The notes beneath the pieces are model-generated. The model worked only from the letters and a program-made list of their open reading frames with translations. It had not been told where the DNA came from and searched no databases. A DNA stretch of 64,000 bases from Quillaja saponaria (lineage: Eukaryota; Streptophyta; Magnoliopsida; Fabales; Quillajaceae), in assembly GCA_029379385.1 (NCBI GenBank), contig CM055608.1, positions 23,992,350 through 24,056,349 on the forward strand. The letters are read 5' to 3'. Below are positions 1 through 10,500 of this stretch, piece after piece. Positions within the stretch are counted from its first letter, which is position 1; each line of letters starts with the position of its first letter. A program made the translations under genes and the position numbers.

Positions 1-430
1 CTTAATACATAACAGAATTATAAATCATAACCAACCTCTTCATTAATAATAAATAATTCAATTAACATTCTTAACAAAATAACACATCTACATATATATC
101 ATTGACAATGCAATAAAAAAACTCATATCTACATAATCATCCTCTACATTATTTTTTTTTGGCAGCTTTCCTTCTTATAGTTTGCAACTTTTCCCTTATA
201 TTTGCAATTGAATTTCTTGTTCTCTTATTCCATTTTGGGCCTCTTGACTGAGTTGATCTTGTTTGGCTTTGTTGGGTGAGTTGTGATAAGCCGTAAGATG
301 GTTAAGACTTTGAATTTGGTGCTTGACTATTTTATCCTTTACCAAAATCTGTTGAAGAATGTCAATGTAGAAATGATTAGATAAAATGGAAAGTCAAAAT
401 CCAAGCAAAACTTAACTCACTTGCAAAATA
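1..430. other. No gene recognised (left edge)
   Basis: AT-rich stretch with no supported reading frame. It lies upstream of a copia reverse transcriptase remnant, where an integrase domain would be expected, but I cannot recognise integrase motifs. The minus strand of about 160-300 has a run of Gln/Lys-rich codons with stops; I assign no function. Confidence 0.4.
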
Positions 431-432
431 TG

Positions 433-2103
433 AAGTTCTTAAACCTGTAATATGAACATATGAATGTGTAAAGCCTGTGGGGTATAATGTGTATTTGTGC
501 ACCAAATAAGCAAAATGAAATTGTAAGATATAAAGCACGACTTGTGGCATAAGGGTTTTTGCGCATACTTGACATTGACTATGAGTAGATATTTCTCATG
601 TGGTGGATGCAATTACATTTTAGTAGCTTATAGTCTTGCAATATATGAAAAACTTGATAAGTGTCTAATTGATGTAGTAGCAACCTATTTATATGGCTCA
701 ATTTATAATTTTATATATATGAAAATTCTTGAAGGATTTACAATGTCTGAAGTATGTAATTTAAGTTCACAAGAAATTTACTCAATTAGATTAAGTAAAT
801 CTTTATATGGATTAAAGCAATTTGGGAGCATGTAATATAATTGTCTCGGTGAATATTTGTTGAAAGAATGATATAAAAATGGTCTAATATGCTCATGTGT
901 TTTCATAAAGAAATATGGATATAAGTTTGTGATAATTCCTATATATGCTAATGACTTGAATATTATCAGAAGTCTTGAAGAACTTTTAAAGACAGTAGAT
1001 TACTTAAATCAGGAATTTTAGAAGAAAGACCTTGAAAAAAAATAAAGTTTTGATTGGGTTTGGAAATTGAACATTCAATAAATGAAATTTTTGTTTAGCA
1101 ATCAACTTATACAAAAAAGATCCTAAAACGACTTTATATGAATAAAACACACCCATTGAGTATCCCAATGGTTATTCTATCACTAGATGTGGAAAATAAT
1201 AACTTTCATCATCGAAAAGATAATAAAGAACTTCTTGATCTTGAAGTACTATACTTTAGTGCAATAGCAACATTAATGTATCTTGCTCATAGTACAAGTT
1301 ATGATATAGCATTTGTTGTTAGCCTATTAGCAAGATATATTTTTTCTCTAACACGGAGACATTGGAGGACTAACTAGCAAGATTTAGTTTTTCTCCAACA
1401 TAGAGAGATTGGAACGGAATTAAGCACATATTGCGATATCTCCAAGAAACAATTGATATGGGCTTACCTTATTTAAATAAATCTAGATGAAAGAGTTGCT
1501 TGCTTTATGAAACTTAAAGATTCTATTTTTTAATCTAGCATCAACATAACAATAACATTATAGAGCGATATAGGCATTTATCCATCCATCAACTGTAACA
1601 AAAAACACGCTTCTTTATAAAAAAAAAAATACACTATGAAATGAACCCACATATCAAACTGGTCTTCTGATTATTTGTGGTGGGTTAGATAGTAGACGCA
1701 TGATATTTATCTGATTCGCACAAAACTCAATCTAGAACAACATTTTTATTCACATGTTGTGATACATTTATATCATGGTGCTTAACAAAACAAATTATAA
1801 CTGTTACTTCTTTAAATTATGAGAAATAATAGCCATTCATGAAGCAAGTTGAGATTATGTTTGGTTAAGATAAATACCCAACATAGACTTATAGTCTATC
1901 TTCCAAGAAAGAAATTCCAATGGCATTATATAAAGCTAATGCTGCATACATAGCCCAATTGAAAGGAGAATTTATTAAATGAGACATAACAAAATATATT
2001 TGACTAATTTGTTTTTTTCACTTATGGTCTACAAAAGAACAGTGATATTGATGTTTAACAAATTTGCACAAGTGATAATTTGGAAGACTTATTCACCAAG
2101 GCA
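433..2103 (+). pseudogene. Outer Ty1/copia element: reverse transcriptase-RNase H remnant
   Basis: Decayed pol of a Ty1/copia retrotransposon. The start matches the 'KPVG...ykaRLVAqGF' region before the RT core. 542-835 keeps an in-frame RT core, including DVVATYLYGS, MKILEGF and KSLYGLKQ. 840-1010 gives a damaged version of the YVDDL catalytic region (aspartates partly lost) and 1138-1500 the linker to RNase H. About 1700-2103 reads as RNase H with ISW.LTKQ-like and LFTKAL motifs. Many stops and frameshifts show it is dead. The reading frame is interrupted after 2103 by the inner element and resumes at 6451. Confidence 0.85.
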
Positions 2104-2108
2104 TTATC
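2104..2108 (+). repeat. Target-site duplication, left copy (TTATC)
   Basis: Five bases TTATC immediately before the 5' LTR of the inner copia element. The identical TTATC follows its 3' LTR at 6451-6455. Five bases is the normal duplication length for Ty1/copia integrase. Confidence 0.9.
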
Positions 2109-2561
2109 TGTTAGAAATTTCATACATGGGCTGTCATTAATTTTATGATTTTAGTTCTGATAAAAATAGATTTAAAGTTTGGTTTAATTGAGATAGACAG
2201 GTAAGAGCCTATTTGGTTTATGTGATCATTTGGATAGGGCTTAAGCACACTTCTTTGTGCTATAAGTGGATTAGCAATTAGCGTAGGTTGAGTGCCTTAA
2301 AAAGTCTTTAATAAGAAGACTCTTAGGGTTTGATCATAAATAGGCTAGGTCCCATTTCCTCTCTCAATCAATGTTTTTGCCCTAATGAGAGCTGCCAGTA
2401 AATAGAGAGTACGGAGAGGAAGACCTAGTTGTTTTATGATGTAATCATAACGTGCTTAATTAAGGATTCATTTATTCCACTACTACAACTTAATCAGGTA
2501 TGCAAGTATTTATAATTATTGTGTTTTAAATTCATGTATGTGATCTTATAATTATATTACA
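2109..2561 (+). repeat. 5' LTR of inner copia element
   Basis: 453 bp, TG...CA ends. It aligns along its length with 6096-6450, including shared blocks 'TTTATGTGATCA.TTGGATAG' and 'TATTTATAATTATTGTGTT'. It keeps about 95 bp (roughly 2275-2370) that are absent from the 3' copy. Confidence 0.88.
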
Positions 2562-2563
2562 TA

Positions 2564-2577
2564 TTGTATCAAGGCTA
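2564..2577 (+). other. Primer-binding site (initiator tRNA-Met type)
   Basis: TTGTATCAAGGCTA, two bases after the 5' LTR end, matches the usual plant copia site TGGTATCAGAGCTA at 11 of 14 positions. Its position fixes the LTR boundary and the plus orientation. Confidence 0.8.
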
Positions 2578-4149
2578 GATATACATGAATTTAAACCCTA
2601 AAATTATTTAGTTAACATAAAATAATAGTATTCATTTAAGTCAAATTTTTGAACTCAAAAATCAAAACTTTAGATGTATGAGACTGAATTCATAATGTTA
2701 GGGTTTTATTTCTCTTCGAAATATCTTTAATTTGATATATTATTTGTATAATTTCTTCAATTATAAGTTGAGAAATGTGCATTTTAAAATTCAGGTTGTT
2801 TTAAAATTGAAAAAAGATTTTGGATTTGAAAAACTATGATTTCATGTTGTTTTGATTGATTTAAATTATAGGTTTTGATTTTGGTATGTTTTCATACATA
2901 ATTAGAAACCAATTCAATGAGTGGAATCACACAATTTTGAGAAATTCAAATTAAAACTATTTTGAATTAGAGTTAGGGTTCATAGCCTTCTAATTTCAAT
3001 TGATGGACAAATTTGCTTAGTAAAACATGAAATTGTTTTAAGTTTTTTTGGTTAGAATACTAATTTAAAACATAACTCGTGCAAATTTTTTGACAAAAAG
3101 AATCAAAAGAAAGGGAAATAGTACTCCAGACCAGGTTAAGTTAACTCGACTGGAGGTTGAAGAGGATCTCACTTGTGCTGCCCTTTACCCATCCACACAT
3201 CACCCTCTAGTGGTCTTCTCCCTCCTAAATATTTATAACATATTTTATTTGATTTTTATAATTTTATGGTATTGCTAAATTTGGGAAAGTATATGCATAA
3301 GTTATAGTATTAGTATATACTATTTTGTTATGTTTAAACCTAATATAATTGCACATGCATAATTATTGAAACTTGTTAAATTTTCTTTTTTTATATGTTA
3401 TGAAATTGAATACAGTAGGTACTCTTCCTAGCTAAAATTTATCATGTCTAATAAGTATATATAACCTAAAATGAGAAGAATAGTGACCCTTTTTCTACTC
3501 ACTGTTACTTTACTAGTTATCCAAACTACTCTAAGGGATACAAGTTTTTTCAGCTTGTGGAAACAAGATAGTAATATCTCACATTGCTAAATTCTTAGAG
3601 TTTAATTTGTTGAGTTCAAGAGGTATTCAACTACTAGTAAAGAAAAGAAAAATAAGTTGTCACCGTTATTTTACATGTCTTGGAAGAAACTAATCACCTG
3701 TACATGTGATGAGAATAGTGATGGAGGGAAGTTAAGAATAATTGATATTGTATCACCTGTTCTCGTTAAAATTGATGCACTCGTTTCTCATGTAATTCCT
3801 CGTCACTAGACTCCTGTTGTATAAGCATCTGCCTCTAGCCCACTATTGGGCATGTGTATTGTTGTCATATGAGATGTGATATTCTCCATAGCACATAATA
3901 ATGCATGGGAGTTGTTTGAATTTCCATAGTTTTGTATACTCTTTGGGTGCAAGTGGGTTTATAAGATTAAAAATAATTCAAATAGATAGATTGAGTATTT
4001 CAAAGTAAAACTTATAACCAATGGTTTTCACTTAAAGAGAATATGTGCTTTTTAGTCAGACTTTCTTTCATGTCTCAACTAAAATAATAATATAATAAAC
4101 AAATAATAAAATTCTTATGTGTGATCATGACCTTGGTGACTTATTTTTA
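2578..4149. other. Interior of inner copia element without recognisable coding
   Basis: This is where gag, protease and integrase should lie. I see only short frames with no gag zinc knuckle or integrase HHCC pattern, so the region has either decayed beyond recognition or been replaced. Confidence 0.5.
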
Positions 4150-5200
4150 ACTTTAAGTTATTTCAGATGGATGTAAAATGTCTTTCTTGAATGGAAACCT
4201 TACAAAAGTATGTTTATATTGTGAAGATTTCAAAGAGAATGGAGGTAATAATCTTATTTATAGGCTTAACAAATTTATCAAATAGTCTCACACAAGCATG
4301 TTGATAATGGTTCCTGAAATTTTGATAATGTAGTCATCTATTTTAGTTATGTTGAGAATAAGATTGATAAATAAATATACCTTAAGGTTAGTGGGAGCAA
4401 GTTTATCATATTGATTTAGTGACAATAATTTAATGAATATACCTTAAGGTTATTGGGATCAATTTTATCATTTCCTGATAATGGTTGATGATATCTTGCT
4501 TATCAATAGTGACATTGATTTTTTTTTCTTTTTTTGTGAGACAAAGTTACTGTTACCTAAAACCTTTTACATGAAGGATTTTTGGGAAACATCATTTTGT
4601 CTTGGTGTTGAGATACATCAAGATAGATCTCACATTTGTTAGGTCTTCCCTAGTAAACCTATATTAATCTAATGTTGTATAGATTCAATGTGCATAAATG
4701 CAGGACTGAAAATATGCTTATTGTCAAGAGTGACAAGTTCCCTTTAGTTAGTGTCTCGTTAATAAGTCTCAAAGAAAGTCCATGAGAAATGTGCCTTATG
4801 CTAGTGCAATCAAAAGCTTCTATGTTTAAGTTTGCACTAGGCTTGACATTGCTTTCGTAGTGGAAGTTCTTGGCACAGTTAAACCCAGGATTAGAACATT
4901 AAGTTATGAAATTTTTATGCTAGTATATAAAATGGTTGATCACCTTAAATTAAATGGTTACTCTGATTCTGACTTTACTAGTTGCAAATTTGATCTTAAA
5001 TCTAATTTAAGATATATTTTCATGTTAACTTGCAGAGTTGTATCTTGAAAATGTTACAATAAAAAGCTTCTTTCACTATACAAGCTGAGTTTATTGCTTG
5101 TTATAAAGCATCCAAGCATGGTATGCAGTTGAAAAACATGAAATCTTTGTGTGAGTTTTCTCGATTTTTAAATTCTTAAGATTTATTGTAACAATAGTTC
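4150..5200 (+). pseudogene. Inner copia element: pol (RT-RNase H) remnant
   Basis: 4167-4270 reads in pieces as an RT segment (DVK.SFLNGNL-like). About 4590-4630 resembles the 'FCLGVEI' block that follows the YVDDL region, and 4948-5130 matches copia RNase H (NGYSDSDFTSC, then SNLRYIFMLTCRVVSW, then IQAEFIACYKAS). Stops and frame changes throughout. Motif spelling differs from the outer element, so this is a different copia lineage. Confidence 0.75.
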
Positions 5201-6084
5201 TATTTTGTTCTTTTTAAAGAATAATAAGATATTTAGTGCATCGAGAGTTAATGACTAAAGATTTTGTGAAAATAAAATAAAAAATAAAATGAGATATTGT
5301 GTTTGAACATATTGATACAGAAAACTGTGGCATGCCCTTTAACTAAGGGACTTAGGACTAGGGTTTTCCAAAGTCATGTTGTTAACATGAGTAGTGTGAA
5401 GTCATTTGATGTTTTTGGTTAGTGGGTGTTTGCTTCATTTTGTTCAAACTAGTTAGCATATTATGTATGCTATTTTGTGGCCTAATTCATCCTTGTTAGA
5501 TGATGTGTTATGGTGATAATAATAATTTTTTTCATTGTAATATGATTAATATTATATATGCACCTACGGTTATATGACATGTCATTGCATTTAAATCTTA
5601 AGACTTGGTGTTTATCTTAAATATGATTGTTTTGTCAGTATAGAGGTATATCTCAATATGATACTAGTTGGATATCTTGAGATATTGGTTGAGACATACA
5701 AGCTTAAATTAAGTTTATGTGAATTCTAATGCTTCTTAAAAGCATCTAGTTTTTAATGAAATCACTCAGAGGACTAACTATAAAAATAGTATATGTTGAT
5801 CATAGTTGGATGCTATTTTCTTGTTACACTATCACATCTAGACCCTTGAAGATTAGATTGTTGGCACTTGTAACCATGGATTGGTCTTGTGTTATTTAAT
5901 ATTGACAATGAATATCATGATTGGATGTTGATAACTTAGTTGGGCTGGATTGTTAAAAGTGTGTCTTATGAAAGTTTTTTTTTTTAAATAAAAAATAAAA
6001 AATGTCATTACATAAAAGTTATACCTTGCCCCAAAGTTGTTTTCTAAAATATGTTTTCAAAATTTTAAATAATTAATGTCGTCT

Positions 6085-6095
6085 AAGTGGAAGAA
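6085..6095 (+). other. Polypurine tract of inner copia element
   Basis: AAGTGGAAGAA directly before the 3' LTR start TGTTAGAG. This is a slightly altered form of the AAGTGGGAGAATGTTAG junction typical of plant copia elements, where plus-strand synthesis is primed. Confidence 0.8.
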
Positions 6096-6450
6096 TGTTA
6101 GAGATTTCATACGTGGGCTCTCTCTAATGGTATGATTTTAGTTTTGATAAAAATGTGTTTAAGGTTTGGTCTAATTGAGACAGGCTGATAAGAGCTAATT
6201 TAGTTTATGTGATCACTTGGATAGCGCTTAAGCAAACTTTTTTGTCTTAGATGTGGACTCAATTATTGTTCTTGTCTTATTGAGAGTTGCCAATAAGTGT
6301 AAAGTACGGAGAAATATACCTAGTTATCTCATGATTCAATTATGACATGCTTAATTGAGAATTTATCTGTTTCGCTACTACGACTCGTATGCAAATATTT
6401 ATAATTATTGTGTTCTAAATTTATGTATGTGATCCTATAATTATATTACA
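6096..6450 (+). repeat. 3' LTR of inner copia element
   Basis: 355 bp, starting TGTTAGAG and ending TTACA. It lacks about 95 bp present in the 5' LTR and has many substitutions relative to it, indicating an old insertion. Confidence 0.88.
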
Positions 6451-6455
6451 TTATC
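6451..6455 (+). repeat. Target-site duplication, right copy (TTATC)
   Basis: Identical to 2104-2108. The outer element's pol frame continues after it (STSTF-type codons), as expected if the inner element split that frame. Confidence 0.9.
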
Positions 6456-6749
6456 TACTTCAACATTCGGGAAATTTTTAATAAAAGATTATAATGTGTC
6501 GGCTAAAAGTGATATAAAGTGATGTCACGAGAGGGAGAAAATACGTACTCTTTTTCCCTTGACCAATATTTTATCGCACTGAATTTTCCTGGTATGATTT
6601 TTAATGAGACAATTTTTCTAATGCGTATCACGCACAAAGATGGTACTTTATTTCATTAACTAGGATTTTTTTTTATTTTTTTTCCAGATTTTTTCCTAGT
6701 AAAATTTTAATGAGGTATATCCTTTGTGCAATAGATATTCCATGGAGAG
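6456..6749 (+). other. 3' tail of outer copia element
   Basis: Completes the RNase H C-terminus, then holds the non-coding tail typical of this copia group: a T-rich stretch with repeated 'TTTTCCTGGTA..' and 'TTTTAATGAG' blocks at about 6540-6720. A short purine run (catGGAGAG, 6741-6749) abuts the LTR start at 6750. Confidence 0.65.
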
Positions 6750-6990
6750 TGTTATGAATGATATATTTGTGAACGTCCATTTATCTTCTCCAACTTTATA
6801 ATCCTCCAAACTCCATGACCTTCAAAGTCTTCCAATTTCCCCTCTTTATTTTGTCCTTTTCCTATTTTGTTTGTTTTTGTTTATATGTATTACAAATTAA
6901 GGTGTGCTTATAATTTGTTTTTATTAATTACTTATTTTTCACGTAATAATGTATATATATATATTCGTTTAAAAACTAACATTTACAGAT
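6750..6990 (+). repeat. 3' LTR of outer copia element (truncated or diverged)
   Basis: Begins TGTTATGAATG, followed by a 'CCATTTATCTTCTCCAAC...CTCCAAACTCCA' sequence of a kind I recognise from plant copia LTRs. The right end is not definable; it merges with AT-rich DNA. No matching 5' LTR is in the window. Confidence 0.5.
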
Positions 6991-7329
6991 CTCTTAAGCA
7001 TTTATTTCACTCTTTTTTCTTTTCTTTTTTTGTTTACTTGACAAGTCAAAGACTCAAAATCCCTGTCTAAAGCTTGGCATTGACGCAGCCTTCGCTGTTA
7101 ATTTATTACAACATTTCCTATTTCTACGAAACAGCCAATGAATACACAGTTAAGTGCAGATTATACTCCTTTCTCACTTACTACTTTCCCTTTCACTTTC
7201 CTTTTTTCCAAAATTCAAAAAACAAAAATAGACCAGATAAACAAAACAAAACCACTACTACCTCATACAAAACAAAGAAAAAAAATTGTTGTTAGTCATT
7301 TGCAGCAGAAGTTTTTCACTCTCTTCCCC
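6991..7329. other. Upstream region of the DUF7036 gene
   Basis: AT-rich, with C/T-rich patches. No credible gene: frames at 7074-7338 are low-complexity Lys/Asn/Thr runs. Probably distal promoter DNA abutting the retrotransposon LTR. Confidence 0.4.
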
Positions 7330-7376
7330 AAACCCTAAATTATTATTATTTTTTTGCGTCTCAAATATTATATAAA
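7330..7376 (+). promoter_or_regulatory. Core promoter: telo-box and TATA box
   Basis: AAACCCTAA (7330-7338) is a telo-box, a motif common near starts of plant growth-related genes. TATATAA at 7369-7375 lies about 160 bases before the coding start and is followed by a pyrimidine-rich patch (7410-7450) typical of plant transcription starts. The start site is predicted near 7400; this is inferred. Confidence 0.55.
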
Positions 7377-7459
7377 AATTGTTCAAAGCACAAACTGAAA
7401 CTTTTGTTATCAAAATTCTCTATCTTCAATTCTTCTCCTTTCTCACTCTACAAGCCAGA

Positions 7460-7510
7460 ATGGATATACCCAACTCAGACCCATTTCACCTATACGGCTA
7501 TGGACCGTAA
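7460..7510 (+). promoter_or_regulatory. Upstream ORF 1 in the 5' leader (16 aa)
   Basis: ATG at 7460, stop TAA at 7508-7510, 24 bases before the main start at 7535. Begins MDIPNSDPF. If the transcript starts near 7400, ribosomes meet this ATG first. Whether it represses translation is unknown. Confidence 0.45.
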
Positions 7511-7595
7511 TCTAGTTCAGCTACATTGCTCCCAATGGGAAAGGCCGAAGAAGAGTTGTATTTGCCTTCCTCCCAGAATTCGGAGCAGAATGTAG
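7500..7595 (+). promoter_or_regulatory. Upstream ORF 2, overlapping the main start
   Basis: ATG at 7500 in another frame, stop at 7593-7595, so it runs across the main ATG at 7535. It overlaps the end of uORF 1. Ribosomes that use it cannot start at 7535. uORFs that overlap the main start usually lower output; no direct evidence here. Confidence 0.45.
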
Positions 7596-10500
7596 ATGCT
7601 AGATGTGGATGTAGGTGTGCTAAGATTCGGAAATTGATTGGCCTAAAATGCATTTTCGTTTTGCTATTGTCGGTTGCTGTCTTCCTCTCTGCTATATTTT
7701 GGTTGCCTCCATTTCTTCAGTTCGCAGATCAAAGGGATCTGGATCCCGATCCCGATTCTCTGTATAAAGGTGGGTTCTGCTTACTTCCCCTTTTTCTTTA
7801 CAGGGTTTTCTCATTTTTGGGTTTGTGGATACTAGCATTGTACTACAGTATAGATCTATACCATACATTTTGTTATAAAATTTTTGGTGTGGAACGTGCT
7901 TGTAATTACTAATTATTTGGCATGTCATAGCTTGTTGGATGTTGTGACCCTTTGTTGGTTACTGAGAAATTGTGGGGAAATTAGAGATAATCCTTCGAGT
8001 TACTAATTTTTTATTTTTAAAATTTTTTCATTTTAGGTTCAAAATGCAAAGAGCTCGTAGATGGTGGGGAGTAAATGTTTACTATTTTTGATACTTTCAT
8101 GGAATTGTTTTGAAGTAATGAAAATATTTTACGATTTTTTATAATATTTATTTATTTTCCTGATGTTTCTTGCCTAATTAGTAAAAGAGTTGTAGAGAAT
8201 CTGAGGTAAGAATTTGTTTGTTGGATCATAATCTTACTCCATGAAGTACCTTTTCTTTTCATAGCTATTTTAAGTAAAGCTCGCTGATTTCAAGTATTAT
8301 AGATTCACAATCTAAGAAAACGTTGATGCTAAATATGGATGTTTTGGACCTTGGATGGGCTGAAAGTCTTTATTTTACATAATGACTCTAATGTCAAATG
8401 TTATACTTTCCAAATGAAAACAACATTATTGTCAATGCCAAGAAAAATATGTGCTTTAACTTGATTTATATATTTGGAAATAGATTTAATAACACATCTT
8501 CTTGGGCAATATAATGTTATCACTCTCTACTTCGAGTAAAAGACTTTCTCCTTTTAGTCAAGAACTTTCTCCTTTGAGGTTGTAAGGAAGAGATACGATC
8601 CTCTGTCATAAACTGGCACTTGTATGTCTAAATCCTATGTTTTTTGGTACAAACCCTATTGTCTATAGCAGATTTGGTATCATCTGTGGTGTCAAAATAG
8701 TTTTGCTGATATCCTATAGTCATATGCTCAGTAAAGTTCCTCTTGATCTTGAAGTTGTTTCTTCTTGACTATGTAGCATAAAATTTAGTCATCGCTTCTT
8801 TTTTCACATTTAGAAGCGAGTCATGATTTATGTAACTGGAACTGAAATCAGATCTCTATTTCTGTACAGCACGATATCAACCTGTGGCTGTGTGACTCTG
8901 TGAATATTTTTGGTTCATGGAGCCTACCTTTCCCCTATGTCTCCTTCATAAGATTATGCAGAACTGTTGTTCATTAGATAATGTTGGCAGTGTTCTGTCA
9001 AAGAACCTTGTTTTCTACTTGGAAAAAGCAACTCTTGAGAAAAGGAAAAAAGTGAATATCAATTATAATGAGTGATTAAATATTGTGAGAACATAAATAC
9101 CCTGTTTAAAATGACTAATTCCACTAAACCTAAGAATATATAATACCCCAATTTAAAATGACTAATTCGATTGACTGTATCATGATATTTATACTAGTAT
9201 GGATCCTTCCTTATTGGAAATATGCTAGTGTATGGTTTTTTGAGGTGGCTCATCTTTTATCAGTGGTTGCATACATCTGGTCTAGTGAAACTTCTATTTT
9301 TTATTTTGTTTTGCCTGGATATGGTACTAGAATTGTTGCGTACCTCTTTTGGACCGGACATTATTCATGGTTCAAACGAAAGTGCTATAAATTTGAATTT
9401 ATGGAGATAAGATAAGGAAATTGACTTTCATGTCGTTTTAGGAAAAGAAAAGGCTAAGGACCTCAGGCTGTAACTGCGCACTATCTGAACTTGTAACTTG
9501 CACTGGTGCTTTAAAGCTATAATAATCCATTATGTTGGTCAGTGATACTTCATTATATCTTCTGATAACAGCATAACTTGTAACTTGCATTGGTGGATAG
9601 GATCAGGGAACAATGAGCCCTTGTCTTTTGATTCTCTAGATATCCTGTGTTGGCTTCCTGAGTTTTTGAAGCTTGTTGCTGACATTACTACATTACTTCA
9701 CAATCATTTTTGGTGAAAGTATTACTTCAATATCTTATTTAATTTAATCTTGATTAAAGTTAGCTATTTGACAACCTACCGAATTGCACATTTGACCCTT
9801 AGAAATTTCCCAATTTTTGTTCTTGTATAATATTGTAAGAAATGATGTTGTTTAGCTTGAATATTAAGGATAAATATAGATATAATTCTATTTTAGTCTG
9901 TTCTATGCTAGACGATAGTATTTAACTAGATATAATATTGTAAGAAATGTCTTTGTTTACATGGAAATTTTGCTAATGAGGAAAATCTCAAGAAGAGAAT
10001 GCAGTTTTTAAGGTGAATCTTCGGAGGTTGGTGTTTGTCATTCTCAACCTGGTGTTTTGGTAGTACATAATTGTCAACAAAGCTTTAGAATGTAATGTTC
10101 TGATTATGTGGAGAAAACGAAGTTTGGTTGAGGATTGAAGAAATATGTATTGCTTGTTACTCGATATTATATATTTTGCGATGCTATTGTCTAATTTCAA
10201 ATCTAACCATTGATTATTGGGGTTTAGTTTTGCTATAGTGAAGGTTGTTCCTTACTATTTTTAGAGAGCAATATTGTTTATGAATGATGTGATCATGATT
10301 GTGAGTTTCTGAAACTAATTGACTTATTGACTAAGTTTTCGTTTTTCAGATCATGACATAGTAGCAAGTTTCATTGTTAGGAAGCCAGTTTCTTTGGTGG
10401 AAGACAATATCTTGCAGCTTGCAGATGACATTTTTGAAGAGGTAGCCGTTCGTTACACCAAGGTATGCACTTTCATATTATATTCTTTATTTGCACTTAC

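Larger units (their letters stand above)
2109..6450 (+). mobile_element. Inner Ty1/copia-type LTR retrotransposon, decayed, with LTRs and TSD
   Basis: A 4.3-kb element delimited by direct repeats 2109-2561 and 6096-6450, each starting TGTTAGA and ending TTACA. It has a primer-binding site just inside the 5' LTR, a purine tract just before the 3' LTR, and the same TTATC duplication on both sides. A copia pol fragment lies on the plus strand at about 4150-5200. Gag, protease and integrase are not recognisable and no long frame survives, so it cannot move by itself. It inserted into the RNase H end of another copia element. Confidence 0.9.
433..6990 (+). mobile_element. Outer Ty1/copia retrotransposon, split by a nested insertion
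   Basis: The left part (433-2108) carries RT-RNase H, and the right part (6456 onward) carries the last pol codons, a non-coding 3' stretch, a short purine run and a 3' LTR-like sequence beginning TGTTATGAATG at 6750. The 5' half of the element (5' LTR, gag, integrase) is not recognisable and probably lies left of the window or is lost. The right limit is approximate, because the LTR fades into the promoter of the next gene. Confidence 0.7.
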
